DNA of 64,000 nucleotides from Comamonadaceae bacterium (GTDB lineage Bacteria; Pseudomonadota; Gammaproteobacteria; Burkholderiales; Burkholderiaceae_C), in contig SEAY01000001.1 of NCBI GenBank assembly GCA_004144865.1, positions 1 to 64,000 on the forward strand. The letters are read 5' to 3'. Numbering within the stretch: position 1 is the first letter of the stretch; every line of letters starts with the position of its first letter. The position numbers were made by a program, and so were the translations under genes. Positions 25,322 through 34,950 of this stretch are shown here, piece by piece. Below the pieces are notes generated by a model. It saw only the letters and a program-made list of their open reading frames with translations, did no database searches and was not told where the DNA came from.

Positions 25322-26250
25322 AGCAGCCTCCGGATGCGGTCCTTGAGCTGCTCGATCAGCGGCGGCGGCTCCTCGCGCCGGGGCGGCCGCGAGCGCCGCG
25401 GCGGCGCCGGCGGCGCGGCGAACATGTGGCGCAGCTGCAGTTCTTCCGCGGGCTGCAGGTCCACCTCGAGCCGCAGCGGCGGAAAGCGCCCGCTGCGGAC
25501 CTCGATCGTGTGCACGCCCGGGGGCACCTGCACCTCGCGCAGCGGCGGCGTCGCGCCGTGCAACTTGCCGTCGATGAAGATCTCGCCGGCGGGCTTGATG
25601 TCGAGGTGGATGATCGCCGGCCGGCGCGCCGCTTCGTACTGCTCGCGCGCCACGCGCGCGGCCCAGCCCGCGCCCAGCAGCAGGACGAGGCCGCTGCCGG
25701 CGACCACGGTGCGGCGCGTCGCGCGGCCGCGCGATGCATCCCCGTCGAACACGAAGATCGGGTGCTTGCGCAGCTGGTCGTCCACCATCTCACCGGCCGG
25801 CCGCAGGTCTTCGGCCGTCCGCGGCGACACCGCCGCGATGCGGTCGCGGAACGCCTGCGACGCGACGATGCCTTCGGTGCTCGTGAAGGCGGCCAGCGCG
25901 GTCGCGGTTTCTATGCCCTCGCCGGTCACGCGCGTCGTGCCGCCGTCCCGCACCACCTGCACCGGGCCGTGGTGCAAGGCGATGCCCAGGGGCGCGTCGG
26001 CGCCGTCCTGGGAGGCGATCTCCGCCGCCTGCAGGGCGACGGACGGGGGGATATCCCCGACGAACGCGAGCCCTTCGGGTGCTTCCAGCACCACACGGCA
26101 GTCGTCGGGCCAGCCCGCGAGCGCCTTCCGCGCGATTTCCAGCAGGCGCTGGTGCCGCGCCTCCTGCTGCCTGGCATTGCCGCCGGAAGCCCGCATCCGC
26201 AGTGAAAGGATGCTGGCCGGCACCGGGACGTGGCCGGTCGCTGTGGTCAT
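25318..26250 (-). CDS. Membrane protein with degenerate nucleotidyl-cyclase-like domain and PEGA domain
   Basis: A 310-residue protein of unusual build. Residues about 10-170 resemble a class III adenylate/guanylate cyclase core (LGIALHHGPVQVVRDGG, GEGIETATALAAF, GIVASQAFRDRI), but the metal-binding aspartates are not evident, so it is probably not catalytic. One transmembrane helix follows (about 187-205). A PEGA domain comes next (about 215-285: LDIKPAGEIFIDGKLHGATP and VPPGVHTIEVRSG), then a proline/arginine-rich tail. Its stop overlaps the start of the Ser/Thr kinase, suggesting that it senses for, or is a substrate of, that kinase. Confidence 0.7.
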   Translation of the reverse strand: MTTATGHVPVPASILSLRMRASGGNARQQEARHQRLLEIARKALAGWPDDCRVVLEAPEGLAFVGDIPPSVALQAAEIASQDGADAPLGIALHHGPVQVVRDGGTTRVTGEGIETATALAAFTSTEGIVASQAFRDRIAAVSPRTAEDLRPAGEMVDDQLRKHPIFVFDGDASRGRATRRTVVAGSGLVLLLGAGWAARVAREQYEAARRPAIIHLDIKPAGEIFIDGKLHGATPPLREVQVPPGVHTIEVRSGRFPPLRLEVDLQPAEELQLRHMFAAPPAPPRRSRPPRREEPPPLIEQLKDRIRRLL

Positions 26251-26313
26251 CCGCCGGATCGATTCAGCTGCATGCGGGCTATTTTGCGCTGGGAGCGGAA
26301 CGCTGCCCAGCCG

Positions 26314-28638
26314 CTACTTCCGCAATCCCTGCAGCTTGGCGAACGCCCCCTGCATGGCCGAACCGATGGCGGGATTGGCCGGCGCACGCTGGCCCCGGGC
26401 CGCGCCTTCGAAGCGGTTTTCCCGCGCGCCGCCGGGTTTGCCGGCCGGCGCGCCGAGCTTCATCGTGAGGCTGATGCGCTTGCGCGCGGTATCCACCTCG
26501 AGCACCTTCACCTTCACGATGTCGCCGGTCTTCACCACCTCGCGCGCGTCGGTCACGAACTTGTGGGACAGCTGGCTCACGTGCACCAGGCCGTCCTGGT
26601 GCACGCCGAGGTCCACGAAGGCGCCGAAGGCCGCCACGTTGCTGACCGTGCCTTCGAGCTCCATGCCGGGCTTCAGGTCGGCGATGTCGTCCACGCCCTC
26701 GTTGAAGCGGGCCACCTTGAAGTCCGGGCGCGGGTCGCGGCCCGGCTTCTCCAGCTCGCCCAGGATGTCCTTCACCGTGATCACGCCGAACTTCTCGTTG
26801 GCGAACAGTTCCGGCTTGAGCGTCTTGAGCATCTCCGCGCGGCCCATGAGCTCCTGCACCGGCTTCTTCGCCGCCTCCAGGATCTTCTCCACCACCGGAT
26901 AGGTCTCGGGGTGCACGCCGGTCATGTCCAGCGGGTTGTCGCCGTCGCGAATGCGCAGGAAGCCCGCGCTCTGCTCGAAGGTCTTGGGGCCCAGCCCGCT
27001 GACCTGCAGCAGTTGCTGGCGGCTGCGGAAGGCGCCGTTGGACTCGCGCCAGGTCACGACCGCCTTCGCCACCGAAAGCGACAGGCCGGACACGCGTGAC
27101 AGCAGCGGTGCGCTCGCGGTGTTGAGGTCCACGCCCACGCGGTTCACGCAGTCCTCGACGACCGCGTCCAGCGTGCGGGCCAGCTCGCTCTGGTTCACGT
27201 CGTGCTGGTACTGGCCGACGCCGATCGACTTGGGATCGATCTTCACCAGCTCCGCCAGCGGATCCTGCAGGCGCCGGGCGATGGAGGCCGCGCCGCGCAG
27301 GCTGACGTCGACGTCCGGCATCTCCTGCGACGCGTATTCGCTCGCCGAATAGACCGAGGCGCCGGCCTCGCTCACCACGATGCGCTGCAGGTCGGGGTTG
27401 TCGATGCGCTTCATCAGGTCGGCGGCCAGCTTGTCGGTCTCGCGGCTGGCGGTGCCGTTGCCAATGGCGATCAGGTTCACGCCGTGCTTGCGGCACAGGA
27501 GGCCCAGCGTGTGCAGCGAACCTTCCCAGTCGCGTCGCGGCTCGTGCGGATAGACCGTGGCGGTGTCCACCAGCTTGCCGGTGGCATCGACCACGGCCAC
27601 CTTCACGCCGGTGCGGATGCCCGGGTCCAGGCCCATCACCACGCGCGGGCCGGCCGGCGCCGCGAGCAGCAGGTCGCGCAGGTTCTCGGCGAACACCTTG
27701 ATGGCCACCTTCTCGGCCTCTTCGCGCAGGCGTGAGAACAGGTCGCGTTCGGTGGACAGCGACAGCTTCACGCGCCAGGTCCAGGCCACGCACTTGCGCA
27801 GCAGGTCGTCGGCGGCGCGCTTGGCGTGGCTCCAGCCGAGGTGCAGCGCGATGCGGCCTTCGGCCACGGAGGGCTGGCCCGGCTCCGGCTCCACCGGCAG
27901 CGCCAGCTTCACCTCCAGGATGTCCTGCGCCCGGCCGCGGAACACGGCCAGCGCGCGGTGCGAAGGCACGCGGCCGATCGGCTCGTCGTAGTCGAAGTAG
28001 TCGCGGAACTTGGCGACGTCGGGATGGTTCTCGTCCTTGCCTGCGGCCAGCTTGGACTTCAGCAGGCCCTCGGCCCACAGCCACTCGCGCATCGACTGCA
28101 CGAGCGCCGCGTCCTCGGCCCAGCGCTCCGACAGGATGTCGCGCACGCCGTCCAGCACCGCCGGCACGGTCGTGAAATCCTCCCCGCCCTCGCCCTTTTC
28201 CTTCTTCACGAACGCAGCGGCTTCCGCGGCGGGATCGCGCGCCGGATCGGCCCACAGCAGGTCCGCCAGCGGCTCGATGCCGGCTTCGCGGGCGATCTGG
28301 CCCTTGGTGCGGCGCCTGGGCTTGTACGGCAGGTAGAGGTCTTCCAGCTCCTGCTTGGTCGGCGCGGCCTCGATGGCGGCGCGCAGGACGGGCGTGAGCT
28401 TGCCCTGCTCCTCGATGCTCTTGAGCACCGCCTCGCGGCGCTCCTCCAGCTCGCGCAGGTACGCGAGGCGGGCTTCGAGCTCGCGCAGGTGGATGTCGTC
28501 GAGGCCGCCGGTGGCCTCCTTGCGGTAGCGGGCGATGAAGGGAACGCTGGCCCCGCCGTCCAGCAGCTCGACGGCCGCCTGGACCTGGCGCTCCTGGACC
28601 TGGAGTTCGGCGGCGATCTGCCGCAGGATCTTTTGCAT
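26314..28638 (-). CDS. tex: Tex-family S1 RNA-binding transcription accessory protein
   Basis: A 774-residue protein with the full Tex layout. It has a helical N-terminal region ([15 protein letters not shown]), a YqgF/RNase H-like domain ([20 protein letters not shown]), helix-hairpin-helix repeats ([16 protein letters not shown]) and a C-terminal S1 domain ([20 protein letters not shown]), then a short basic tail. Tex is a cytoplasmic nucleic-acid-binding protein related to Spt6; it influences transcription and toxin expression. Length matches the family. It is divergent from the LapA-like gene. Confidence 0.95.
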   Translation of the reverse strand: MQKILRQIAAELQVQERQVQAAVELLDGGASVPFIARYRKEATGGLDDIHLRELEARLAYLRELEERREAVLKSIEEQGKLTPVLRAAIEAAPTKQELEDLYLPYKPRRRTKGQIAREAGIEPLADLLWADPARDPAAEAAAFVKKEKGEGGEDFTTVPAVLDGVRDILSERWAEDAALVQSMREWLWAEGLLKSKLAAGKDENHPDVAKFRDYFDYDEPIGRVPSHRALAVFRGRAQDILEVKLALPVEPEPGQPSVAEGRIALHLGWSHAKRAADDLLRKCVAWTWRVKLSLSTERDLFSRLREEAEKVAIKVFAENLRDLLLAAPAGPRVVMGLDPGIRTGVKVAVVDATGKLVDTATVYPHEPRRDWEGSLHTLGLLCRKHGVNLIAIGNGTASRETDKLAADLMKRIDNPDLQRIVVSEAGASVYSASEYASQEMPDVDVSLRGAASIARRLQDPLAELVKIDPKSIGVGQYQHDVNQSELARTLDAVVEDCVNRVGVDLNTASAPLLSRVSGLSLSVAKAVVTWRESNGAFRSRQQLLQVSGLGPKTFEQSAGFLRIRDGDNPLDMTGVHPETYPVVEKILEAAKKPVQELMGRAEMLKTLKPELFANEKFGVITVKDILGELEKPGRDPRPDFKVARFNEGVDDIADLKPGMELEGTVSNVAAFGAFVDLGVHQDGLVHVSQLSHKFVTDAREVVKTGDIVKVKVLEVDTARKRISLTMKLGAPAGKPGGARENRFEGAARGQRAPANPAIGSAMQGAFAKLQGLRK

Positions 28639-28777
28639 CGTGGTACTACTGCTTACTGCTCAGGAACGATGGAAGCGGGCGAGTTTGCCACACGGCTCGC
28701 ACAGCCAGACAGGGCATAGTCCGACAGGTGTTGCGCGCGAACTGCAGAGAATGGTTGACAACATCCAAGGAGTTCCC

Positions 28778-29494
28778 ATGCGCTCTCGCTTCATCCTGCT
28801 GGTCGTGGCAATCCTGCTGATCGCAGGCTTCGCCGCGCTGAACTGGGCGGAGATCACCCGCCCGTCGCCGCTGCTGTTCGGCCCGGTCGTCATGGACGCG
28901 CCGCTCGGCGCCATCCTGCTCGGCCTGCTGGCCCTGGCCGTCGTCATCTTCGCCCTCGCCGCCGGCACCATGCGCACGCAGGGGCTGCTGGAGTCGCGGC
29001 ACCACTTCAAGGAGCTGGAGGCGCAGCGCGCGCTGGCGGACAAGGCGGAAGCCTCGCGCTTCACCGACCTGCGCCAGCACCTGGACACCCAACTGCGCGA
29101 ACTGCGCGACCGCGATGCCATCGCCGCGACCGAGATGGAAAAGGCGCGCATGGAGAACCAGCGCGAGATCCGCACGCAGCTCGAACAGATCAACCGCACG
29201 GTGTCCGCGCGCCTGAACGAGCTGGAGCACCGCCTGGAAAGCCGCTTCGAGCGCATGGGCGTGAGCCGCGCTCCGGTGGTGGGTGCGACCGCGGCCGTGC
29301 CCGCCGCTGCCATGCGCAACGACCTGGTGCAGCCGGGCGTGGTGCACGAACATGCGGCCGCGGAGCAGGCACGCGAGCACCAGGCGCAGATGCGCGAAGA
29401 GGAACGCATCCGGGACGAGCGCATCCGCGAGGAGCGCGAGCGTACGCAAGCGGGTGAGAGGCCGGCCGAGTCGGGCTGGCGCAAGTGGTTCTGA
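28778..29494 (+). CDS. LapA-domain (DUF1049) membrane protein with coiled coil
   Basis: A 238-residue protein. Two transmembrane helices at about 5-23 and 43-65 form the LapA/DUF1049 hairpin, followed by a long charged helix (about 75-160: HHFKELEAQRALADKAEASR) predicted as coiled coil. The C-terminal tail is rich in Arg/Glu (REEERIRDERIREERERT). LapA proteins are linked to lipopolysaccharide assembly, but this extended form is of unknown role. The start is fixed by CAAGGAG 6-7 bases upstream. It reads divergently from tex. Confidence 0.75.
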   Translation: MRSRFILLVVAILLIAGFAALNWAEITRPSPLLFGPVVMDAPLGAILLGLLALAVVIFALAAGTMRTQGLLESRHHFKELEAQRALADKAEASRFTDLRQHLDTQLRELRDRDAIAATEMEKARMENQREIRTQLEQINRTVSARLNELEHRLESRFERMGVSRAPVVGATAAVPAAAMRNDLVQPGVVHEHAAAEQAREHQAQMREEERIRDERIREERERTQAGERPAESGWRKWF

Positions 29495-29520
29495 TCCGCT
29501 AAGTTGCAGTCGGTGCGCCG

Positions 29521-30276
29521 ATGCCGGCGCCGGAGCCCGCCATGCGTACCGTTACCGCGGGGATGGTTCTCCTCTCTGCCGCCGTTGCCGCCCCGGGGCC
29601 GGCAACGGCCGCTTCGTGCCGCCTGGAGTCGCCGCGAACGCGCATGCCGGTGGTGGAGCTCTACACCTCCGAAGGCTGCAGCTCCTGCCCGCCGGCCGAC
29701 CGCTGGTTGTCCGGGCTCAAGGAAGCCGCCGCCGCCGGCAAGGTCGTGGCACAGGCCTTCCATGTCGGCTACTGGGACCACATCGGCTGGGTCGACCGCT
29801 TCGCTGCGCCGGCCCATACGGCGCGCCAGCGCGAGATCGCCCGGCGCCGTGGCACGAATACGATCTACACGCCGCAACTGGTGCGCGACGGCGCGGACTC
29901 GCGCGACTATGCCGGCGTCCTGGATGCGCGGCCCGAACCGGCCGGGGCCAGCATCCGCCTGGAACGCGAGGGCGACTCGGCGCAGGCCCAGGTGGTTCCG
30001 GAATCGCCCGGCGGCCGCTGGGCGGCCTACTGGACGGTCACCGAACACGGCCACGCCAGCAAGGTGAAGGCCGGCGAGAACGCGGGCGAGTTCCTCCAGC
30101 ACGATTTCGTCGTGCGCCAGTTCGTGCCCATGGGCACGTACCGGGGCGCGCACAAGCTGGCGCTGCGGCCGCTGCCCGCCGCGCCGGGACACCCGCAGCA
30201 GTTGAACGTCGTCGTCTTCGATCCCGCCGATGGCAGGACGCTGCAGGCGCTCAGCCTGCAATGCGCCGGGGGCTAA
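29521..30276 (+). CDS. DUF1223-family secreted thioredoxin-like protein
   Basis: A 251-residue protein with a signal peptide (cleavage after ATAA, about residue 31), then VVELYTSEGCSSCPPADRWL, the CxxC motif that defines DUF1223. HVGYWDHIGWVDRFA and TPQLVRDG are also family landmarks. The fold is thioredoxin-like and periplasmic, but no activity is established. The start may be the internal ATG at 29542. It lies 26 bases after the LapA-like gene, and its stop overlaps that of the convergent ogt by 4 bases. Confidence 0.85.
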   Translation: MPAPEPAMRTVTAGMVLLSAAVAAPGPATAASCRLESPRTRMPVVELYTSEGCSSCPPADRWLSGLKEAAAAGKVVAQAFHVGYWDHIGWVDRFAAPAHTARQREIARRRGTNTIYTPQLVRDGADSRDYAGVLDARPEPAGASIRLEREGDSAQAQVVPESPGGRWAAYWTVTEHGHASKVKAGENAGEFLQHDFVVRQFVPMGTYRGAHKLALRPLPAAPGHPQQLNVVVFDPADGRTLQALSLQCAGG

Positions 30277-30821
30277 TCGAACAGGCCCGGCACGCCGCCG
30301 AGGCGCGCGCGTTCGATCTCGAGCATCCGCAACTTGGTGACGGCCCCGCCCTCGGCGGAGAAGCCGCCGGAGCGGCCCCCGGCCGCGAGCACGCGGTGGC
30401 AGGGCACCACCGGCGCGAAGGGGTTGTGCCCGAGCGCCTGGCCCACGGCCCGGGCCGCGCCGGGCTCGCCAATGCGCAGCGCCACCTCGCCATAGGTCAG
30501 CACCTCGCCGGGCGGGATCGCGCGTGTCACCTCGTACACCTTGCGGTGGAATTGCGGCAGCGCGTCCCACGCGAGCGGCAGGTCGCGCAGGTCGTCCCGC
30601 GCGCCTTCCAGCAGGGCCTGGACGCGCCCGACCGCCGCACGCACGAAAGGTGGCGGCTCGGCTTCCGGCGCGGCACCCGTGTAGCGCAGCATGCGCTCGC
30701 GCGTGCCGGCCGGCGTGGTCTCCGGCAATTGCACGGCGGCGATCGCATCCGCGGTCCACGCGATGCCGCAGGGACCGATGGCCGTGTCGAACAGGCAAAA
30801 GCCCAGCGCCCCGTTGGCCAT
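30273..30821 (-). CDS. ogt: Methylated-DNA-[protein]-cysteine S-methyltransferase
   Basis: A 182-residue Ogt/Ada-C type protein. The active-site motif PVVPCHRVL puts the alkyl-accepting cysteine at C141; IPPGEVLTYGEVALRIG is the DNA-binding helix-turn-helix, with the following arginine finger in GAARAVGQAL. It removes O6-alkyl groups from guanine in a suicide reaction. It is the last gene of a tight minus-strand set with a glutathione S-transferase and an AidB-like dehydrogenase (gaps of 4 and 9 bases). Confidence 0.93.
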   Translation of the reverse strand: MANGALGFCLFDTAIGPCGIAWTADAIAAVQLPETTPAGTRERMLRYTGAAPEAEPPPFVRAAVGRVQALLEGARDDLRDLPLAWDALPQFHRKVYEVTRAIPPGEVLTYGEVALRIGEPGAARAVGQALGHNPFAPVVPCHRVLAAGGRSGGFSAEGGAVTKLRMLEIERARLGGVPGLFD

Positions 30822-30825
30822 GGCT

Positions 30826-31773
30826 TCAGCCTGCCGCGCGCAGCACGTAGCCGATGCGCGGGAAGTGCACGTGCACGGTGCCGGCGCGCGCGTCCTGGCG
30901 CCGCAGGCTGTAGTGCGTGCGCGTCGCGGCGATCAGCTCGCCCTCGGTCGCTTCGGGACCGAAGGACTCGGGCGTGATCGTCACGCGCGCGCCCAGGGGG
31001 ATGCCGTGGTCGTCCTGGAAGGCGCTGTCGATGAGGAGGTTGGAACCCGGCGGCTGCGGCTCGGCGGCGGCGGCCAGGGCAATCGCATCCGCCGAGGTGA
31101 GCTTGGTCATCGCGCCGTGGCCGATCGCCTCCACGCGGTTCGCCCACTCCGCCACGGCAGGGGTCGCGTTCAGGATGTCCGCCAGGACCGGCACCTGGGT
31201 GCGCGTGTACCAGATGCCGTGGTAGGCCGCGAAGTCCGCGACGCAGGGCTCGACGCCGAACAGGAAGTCGTGCTCCTCGGCCATGTTCGCGATGCGCCGC
31301 AGGTAGGAGCGGTAAGCGGAGGTCGCGTCGCCCGGGCGCAGGCGGGCCATGTTGGTCGACATGGCCTTGCGGTCCTCGGCGAAGGCCTTGGCCATGTCGG
31401 GCGGCGCCTTCGCGAACACCTGGGCGGCGCCGCGCGGCTGCAGGTTGTAGCCCATCGCCGCCCAGAACAGGCTGGTGTCGGCCCATTGCGCGAAGATGCG
31501 GCACACGCCCTTGAGGTGCGGCGGGTACAGCGTGGGATCGGGGCGCACGTGCTCCAGCACGTCGCAGATGAGCGTGGTGTCGCAGTAGACGTCGGCTCCC
31601 ACCTGCAGGAAGGGCGTGCGCCGATAGCCGCCCGTGAGCGCCACCGCGTCCGGCTTGGGCGCGATCGCCGGCACCAGCACCGATTTCCACGGCAGCTTCT
31701 TGTGCCCGAGGATCAGCCGGATCTTCTCCGAGAACGGCGAGCTGGGGTAATGGTGCAGGATGAGGTCGTTCAT
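30826..31773 (-). CDS. Glutathione S-transferase family protein
   Basis: A 315-residue protein with an N-terminal GST thioredoxin-like domain (about 1-80: LHHYPSSPFSEKIRLILGHK, then TPFLQVG and a Cys-Asp-Thr in place of the usual ES-T motif). A helical C-terminal domain follows, then about 90 extra residues (LIDSAFQDDHGIPLGARVTI). The N-terminal Ser/Tyr region would activate glutathione. The long tail is less typical. The position between aidB and ogt suggests conjugation of electrophilic alkylating agents. Confidence 0.85.
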   Translation of the reverse strand: MNDLILHHYPSSPFSEKIRLILGHKKLPWKSVLVPAIAPKPDAVALTGGYRRTPFLQVGADVYCDTTLICDVLEHVRPDPTLYPPHLKGVCRIFAQWADTSLFWAAMGYNLQPRGAAQVFAKAPPDMAKAFAEDRKAMSTNMARLRPGDATSAYRSYLRRIANMAEEHDFLFGVEPCVADFAAYHGIWYTRTQVPVLADILNATPAVAEWANRVEAIGHGAMTKLTSADAIALAAAAEPQPPGSNLLIDSAFQDDHGIPLGARVTITPESFGPEATEGELIAATRTHYSLRRQDARAGTVHVHFPRIGYVLRAAG

Positions 31774-31782
31774 CCTGCCAGC

Positions 31783-33429
31783 TTACTGCGGCATGGCCCT
31801 TTGCAGGAGGGCGTCGAAGTCCGTGCCGCCCGACAGGGTGCCGAACGCCTGCCCCCAGTCGCCCGCGATGCGGGAGGCGCAGAAGGCATCGGACACCGCG
31901 GCCGGAGCGCCCTGCACCAGCAGCGCAGCCTGGACGGCCAGCGCGACGTCCTGGGCCAGCCGCCGCGCCTCGACCTCGGTCGCCATCGCCTCCACCCGCG
32001 TGGGCAGGCTGGCCGCGAGCTTGTCGAGGGCAGGATGCGCGCCTTTCGCCGGAGCGAGCTCCTGCGCCAGGGCGGCCGCCGCATCGGCCTTGCGCAGCGC
32101 GCGCAGCAGGTCGAGCGCCATGATGTTGCCGGCGCCCTCCCAGATCGAGTTGAGCGGCATCTCGCGGTAGATCCGGGCCATCACGCCCTCGCCGCCCTCC
32201 TCCACGTAACCGTTGCCGCCCAGGCACTCCATCGCTTCCTGGGCGAAGTGGCTGCCGCGCTTGCAGATCCAGAACTTGGCGATCGGCGTCAGCAGCCGCG
32301 CCATGGCCGCCTCGTGCGCGTCGCCGCGCCGGTCGAACGCGCGCGCCAGGCGCAGCGCCAGGAAGGTCGCGGCTTCGCTCTCGAGCGCCAGGTCGGCCAG
32401 CACGTTGCGCATCAGCGGCTGCTCGACGAGGCGCTTGCCGAAGGCCATGCGCTGGCTGGTGTGGTTCAGCGCCAGGGCGAGCGCCTGGCGCATGAGGCCG
32501 CTGGTGCCCAGCGCGCAGTCCAGGCGCGTCATCGTGCCCATCTCGAGGATCTGCGGCACGCCGCGCCCTTCCTCGCCGACGAGCCAGGCGGTTGCGCCCT
32601 GGAATTCCACTTCCGAGCTGGCGTTGGCCTTGTTGCCCAGCTTGTCCTTCAGGCGCTGGATGTGCAGCGCATTGCGGCTGCCATCGGGCAGCACGCGCGG
32701 CAGGAACAGGCAGCTCAGGCCCGAGGCGGTCTGCGCCAGCACCAGGAACGCATCGCACATCGGCGCCGAGAAGAACCACTTGTGGCCGGTGACCGTGTAG
32801 CGCTGGCCCCAGCCGTCGCTGCCGGCGGGCTCCGCGCGGGTCGTGTTGGCGCGCACGTCCGAGCCGCCCTGCTTCTCCGTCATGCCCATGCCCATGGTGA
32901 CCCCGGCCTTGTCGTTCCAGGGCTTCAAGGCCGGGTCGTAGCTGCGGCTGGTGAGCCGGGGCGCCCAGTCGCGGAACACGGCTTCGTTGCTGCGCAGCGC
33001 CGGCGTGACGGCATACGTCATCGAAATCGGGCACAGGATGGAAGGCTCCAGCTCGGTGAACAGCATGAAGCCGGCGGCGCGCAGCACGTGCGGGGACGTG
33101 CCGGCCGGCTGCGTCCAAGGGGTGCCATGGAGCCCGGCCTCCACCGCGGCGCCCATCAGCGCGTGGTAGCTGGGGTGGAACTCCACCTCGTCGATGCGGC
33201 GGCCGAAGCGGTCGTGCGTGCGCAGCTGCGGGGCATGGGTGTTCGCGAGCCGCGCATGCGCCTGCATCTCCGCGCTGCCCGCCAGCGCGCCGAGGCGCGA
33301 TAGCGGCTTCCGATCGAGCTGCGGCGCCGCCATGCCCAGCGCGTCCTGCAAGGCGCGGTTCGTCTCGAACAGGTTGTAGTCCACCAGCGGCTCGGGCTGG
33401 TTGAAGACCTCGTGCGTCGCTTGCTGCAT
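31783..33429 (-). CDS. aidB: AidB-like acyl-CoA dehydrogenase family protein
   Basis: A 548-residue flavoprotein, close to the 541 residues of E. coli AidB. The FAD/acyl-CoA dehydrogenase signatures include MGMTEKQGGSDVRANTTRA and YRVAMECLGGNGY-like text (QEAMECLGGNGYVEEGGEGV). The N-terminal extension (FNQPEPLVDYNLFETNRAL) is typical of AidB, which binds DNA and is induced by alkylation in E. coli. The ATG at 33429 gives MQQATHEVFNQ. It heads the aidB-gst-ogt cluster, which supports the alkylation link. Confidence 0.85.
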   Translation of the reverse strand: MQQATHEVFNQPEPLVDYNLFETNRALQDALGMAAPQLDRKPLSRLGALAGSAEMQAHARLANTHAPQLRTHDRFGRRIDEVEFHPSYHALMGAAVEAGLHGTPWTQPAGTSPHVLRAAGFMLFTELEPSILCPISMTYAVTPALRSNEAVFRDWAPRLTSRSYDPALKPWNDKAGVTMGMGMTEKQGGSDVRANTTRAEPAGSDGWGQRYTVTGHKWFFSAPMCDAFLVLAQTASGLSCLFLPRVLPDGSRNALHIQRLKDKLGNKANASSEVEFQGATAWLVGEEGRGVPQILEMGTMTRLDCALGTSGLMRQALALALNHTSQRMAFGKRLVEQPLMRNVLADLALESEAATFLALRLARAFDRRGDAHEAAMARLLTPIAKFWICKRGSHFAQEAMECLGGNGYVEEGGEGVMARIYREMPLNSIWEGAGNIMALDLLRALRKADAAAALAQELAPAKGAHPALDKLAASLPTRVEAMATEVEARRLAQDVALAVQAALLVQGAPAAVSDAFCASRIAGDWGQAFGTLSGGTDFDALLQRAMPQ

Positions 33430-33491
33430 GGCGCCTCCGGTGGAGCGATGTCCGTCCAGTATCGCCCGGCGTGGCCGGGCAAGACCTTGTC

Positions 33492-34508
33492 TCAGATCAG
33501 CTTCACGAGCTGCTTGCCGAAGTTGCGGCCCTTGAGCATGCCCAGGAAGGCCTCGGGCGCGGACTCGATGCCCTGCGCCACCGACTCCCGGGGCCGCAGC
33601 TTGCCGGTGCCCACGAGGGTGCCCAGCTCCTGCAGCGCCTGCGGCCAGACGTCCATGTGCTCGCTGACGATGAAGCCCTGCACCAGCAGGCGGTTGGTCA
33701 GGATCAGCTGCGGATAGGCCATCGGGATCGGCTTGCCGTCGTAGCCGGCGATCATCCCGCACAGGGCGATGCGGCCGAAGGCGTTCATGCGCAGCATCAC
33801 GGCGTCCATCACCATGCCGCCCACGTTCTCGAAATAGCCGTGCACGCCGTCCGGGCACGCTTCCTTCAGCGCCTTGGACAGCGAGTGCGCGTCGGCGTGC
33901 TGCTTGTAGTCGACACAAGCGTCGAAGCCCAGTTCCTCGGTGACGTAGCGGCACTTGTCCGGCCCACCCGCGATGCCCACCGCGCGGCAACCGCGCGCCT
34001 TGGCCAGCGCGCCCAGGGCGCTGCCCACGGCACCGCTGGCCGCACTGACGACGACGGTCTGCCCCGCCTTCGGCTCGATGATCTTCACCAAGCCGTACCA
34101 CGCGGTCACGCCCGGCATGCCGACGGCGCCGAGGTAGTGCGACAGGGGCACGTGCGTGGTGTCCACCTTGCGCAGCGCGCCGGGCTGGTCGGCGGAGACG
34201 ACGCTGTATTCCTGCCAGCCGCCCATGCCGACCACCTTGTCGCCGGCCTGGTACTTCGGGGTGCGGCTCTCCACCACCTCGCCCACCGTGCCGCCCTGCA
34301 TCACCTGCCCCACCGGCTGCGGCGCGGCATAGCTCTTGGCATCGTTCATGCGACCTCGCATGTAGGGGTCCAGGCTCAGGAAATGGTGGCGCACCAGCAC
34401 CTCGCCATCCTTCAGCGCCGGCGTTTCGGCGCTCACCAGCTTGAAATTGCCGGCGCTGGCCTCGGCCTGCGGGCGGTTGTCCAGAAGGATCTGCTTGTTG
34501 GCGGGCAT
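33492..34508 (-). CDS. NADP-dependent medium-chain oxidoreductase (CurA/LTB4 dehydrogenase-like)
   Basis: A 338-residue zinc-independent MDR protein. VVSAASGAVGSALGALAKARG is the nucleotide-binding loop, and the N-terminus MPANKQILLDNRP with LSLDPYMRGRM is typical of the CurA/prostaglandin reductase subfamily. These reduce alpha,beta-unsaturated ketones or aldehydes with NADPH. It follows the PaaI-type thioesterase by 10 bases in an acyl-CoA catabolism run. The substrate is unknown. Confidence 0.9.
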   Translation of the reverse strand: MPANKQILLDNRPQAEASAGNFKLVSAETPALKDGEVLVRHHFLSLDPYMRGRMNDAKSYAAPQPVGQVMQGGTVGEVVESRTPKYQAGDKVVGMGGWQEYSVVSADQPGALRKVDTTHVPLSHYLGAVGMPGVTAWYGLVKIIEPKAGQTVVVSAASGAVGSALGALAKARGCRAVGIAGGPDKCRYVTEELGFDACVDYKQHADAHSLSKALKEACPDGVHGYFENVGGMVMDAVMLRMNAFGRIALCGMIAGYDGKPIPMAYPQLILTNRLLVQGFIVSEHMDVWPQALQELGTLVGTGKLRPRESVAQGIESAPEAFLGMLKGRNFGKQLVKLI

Positions 34509-34518
34509 GGTCGCCTCC

Positions 34519-34947
34519 TCAGTCGGTGGAAATGGTGTTGGCCGGCGCGCTGGGCGCGGGCCGCTTGACGTACTTGAAGGTGCCGGTGGAATGCGCGCAA
34601 GCCCGCCCCTGCTCGTCGTAGACCGTGCCTTCGGTGAAGGCCATGGACTTCGTGCGGTGCATCAGCCGGCCCTTGCCCGTGAGCAGGCCCTGGCAGGGCT
34701 GCATGAAGGTGGTCTTCATCTCGATGGTGACGACGCCGATCTCCAGGTCCACGCTGCGCGCGGCCGTCGCCATGGTCACGTCCAGCAGCGTCATGATGGC
34801 GCCGCCGTGCGTGACGAGGAAGGAATTCATGTGCTCGGGCTGCGGCAGGTACTTCAGCTCCGACGCGCCGCCTTCCATCGTCACCAGCTCGAAGCCCAGG
34901 TGGTGGACGAACGGGATCTCGACGCCGAACAGCTTGGGGGTCGCCAC
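34519..34947 (-). CDS. PaaI-family hotdog thioesterase
   Basis: A 142-residue hotdog-fold protein. MNSFLVTHGGAIMTLLDVTM matches the PaaI/YigI active-site helix region, with the catalytic Asp in LLDV. The family hydrolyses acyl-CoA esters, releasing trapped CoA. Only 3 bases separate it from the SDR gene upstream and 10 bases from the oxidoreductase downstream. A role clearing dead-end acyl-CoAs during fatty-acid degradation fits the neighbours. Confidence 0.88.
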   Translation of the reverse strand: MATPKLFGVEIPFVHHLGFELVTMEGGASELKYLPQPEHMNSFLVTHGGAIMTLLDVTMATAARSVDLEIGVVTIEMKTTFMQPCQGLLTGKGRLMHRTKSMAFTEGTVYDEQGRACAHSTGTFKYVKRPAPSAPANTISTD

Positions 34948-34950
34948 GGC

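Noticed and set aside
33464..33480. GCCCGGC/GCCGGGC stem between the oxidoreductase and aidB genes
   Set aside because: The stem is 7 bases with a 3-base loop and no T run; in DNA this GC-rich it is not convincing as a terminator.
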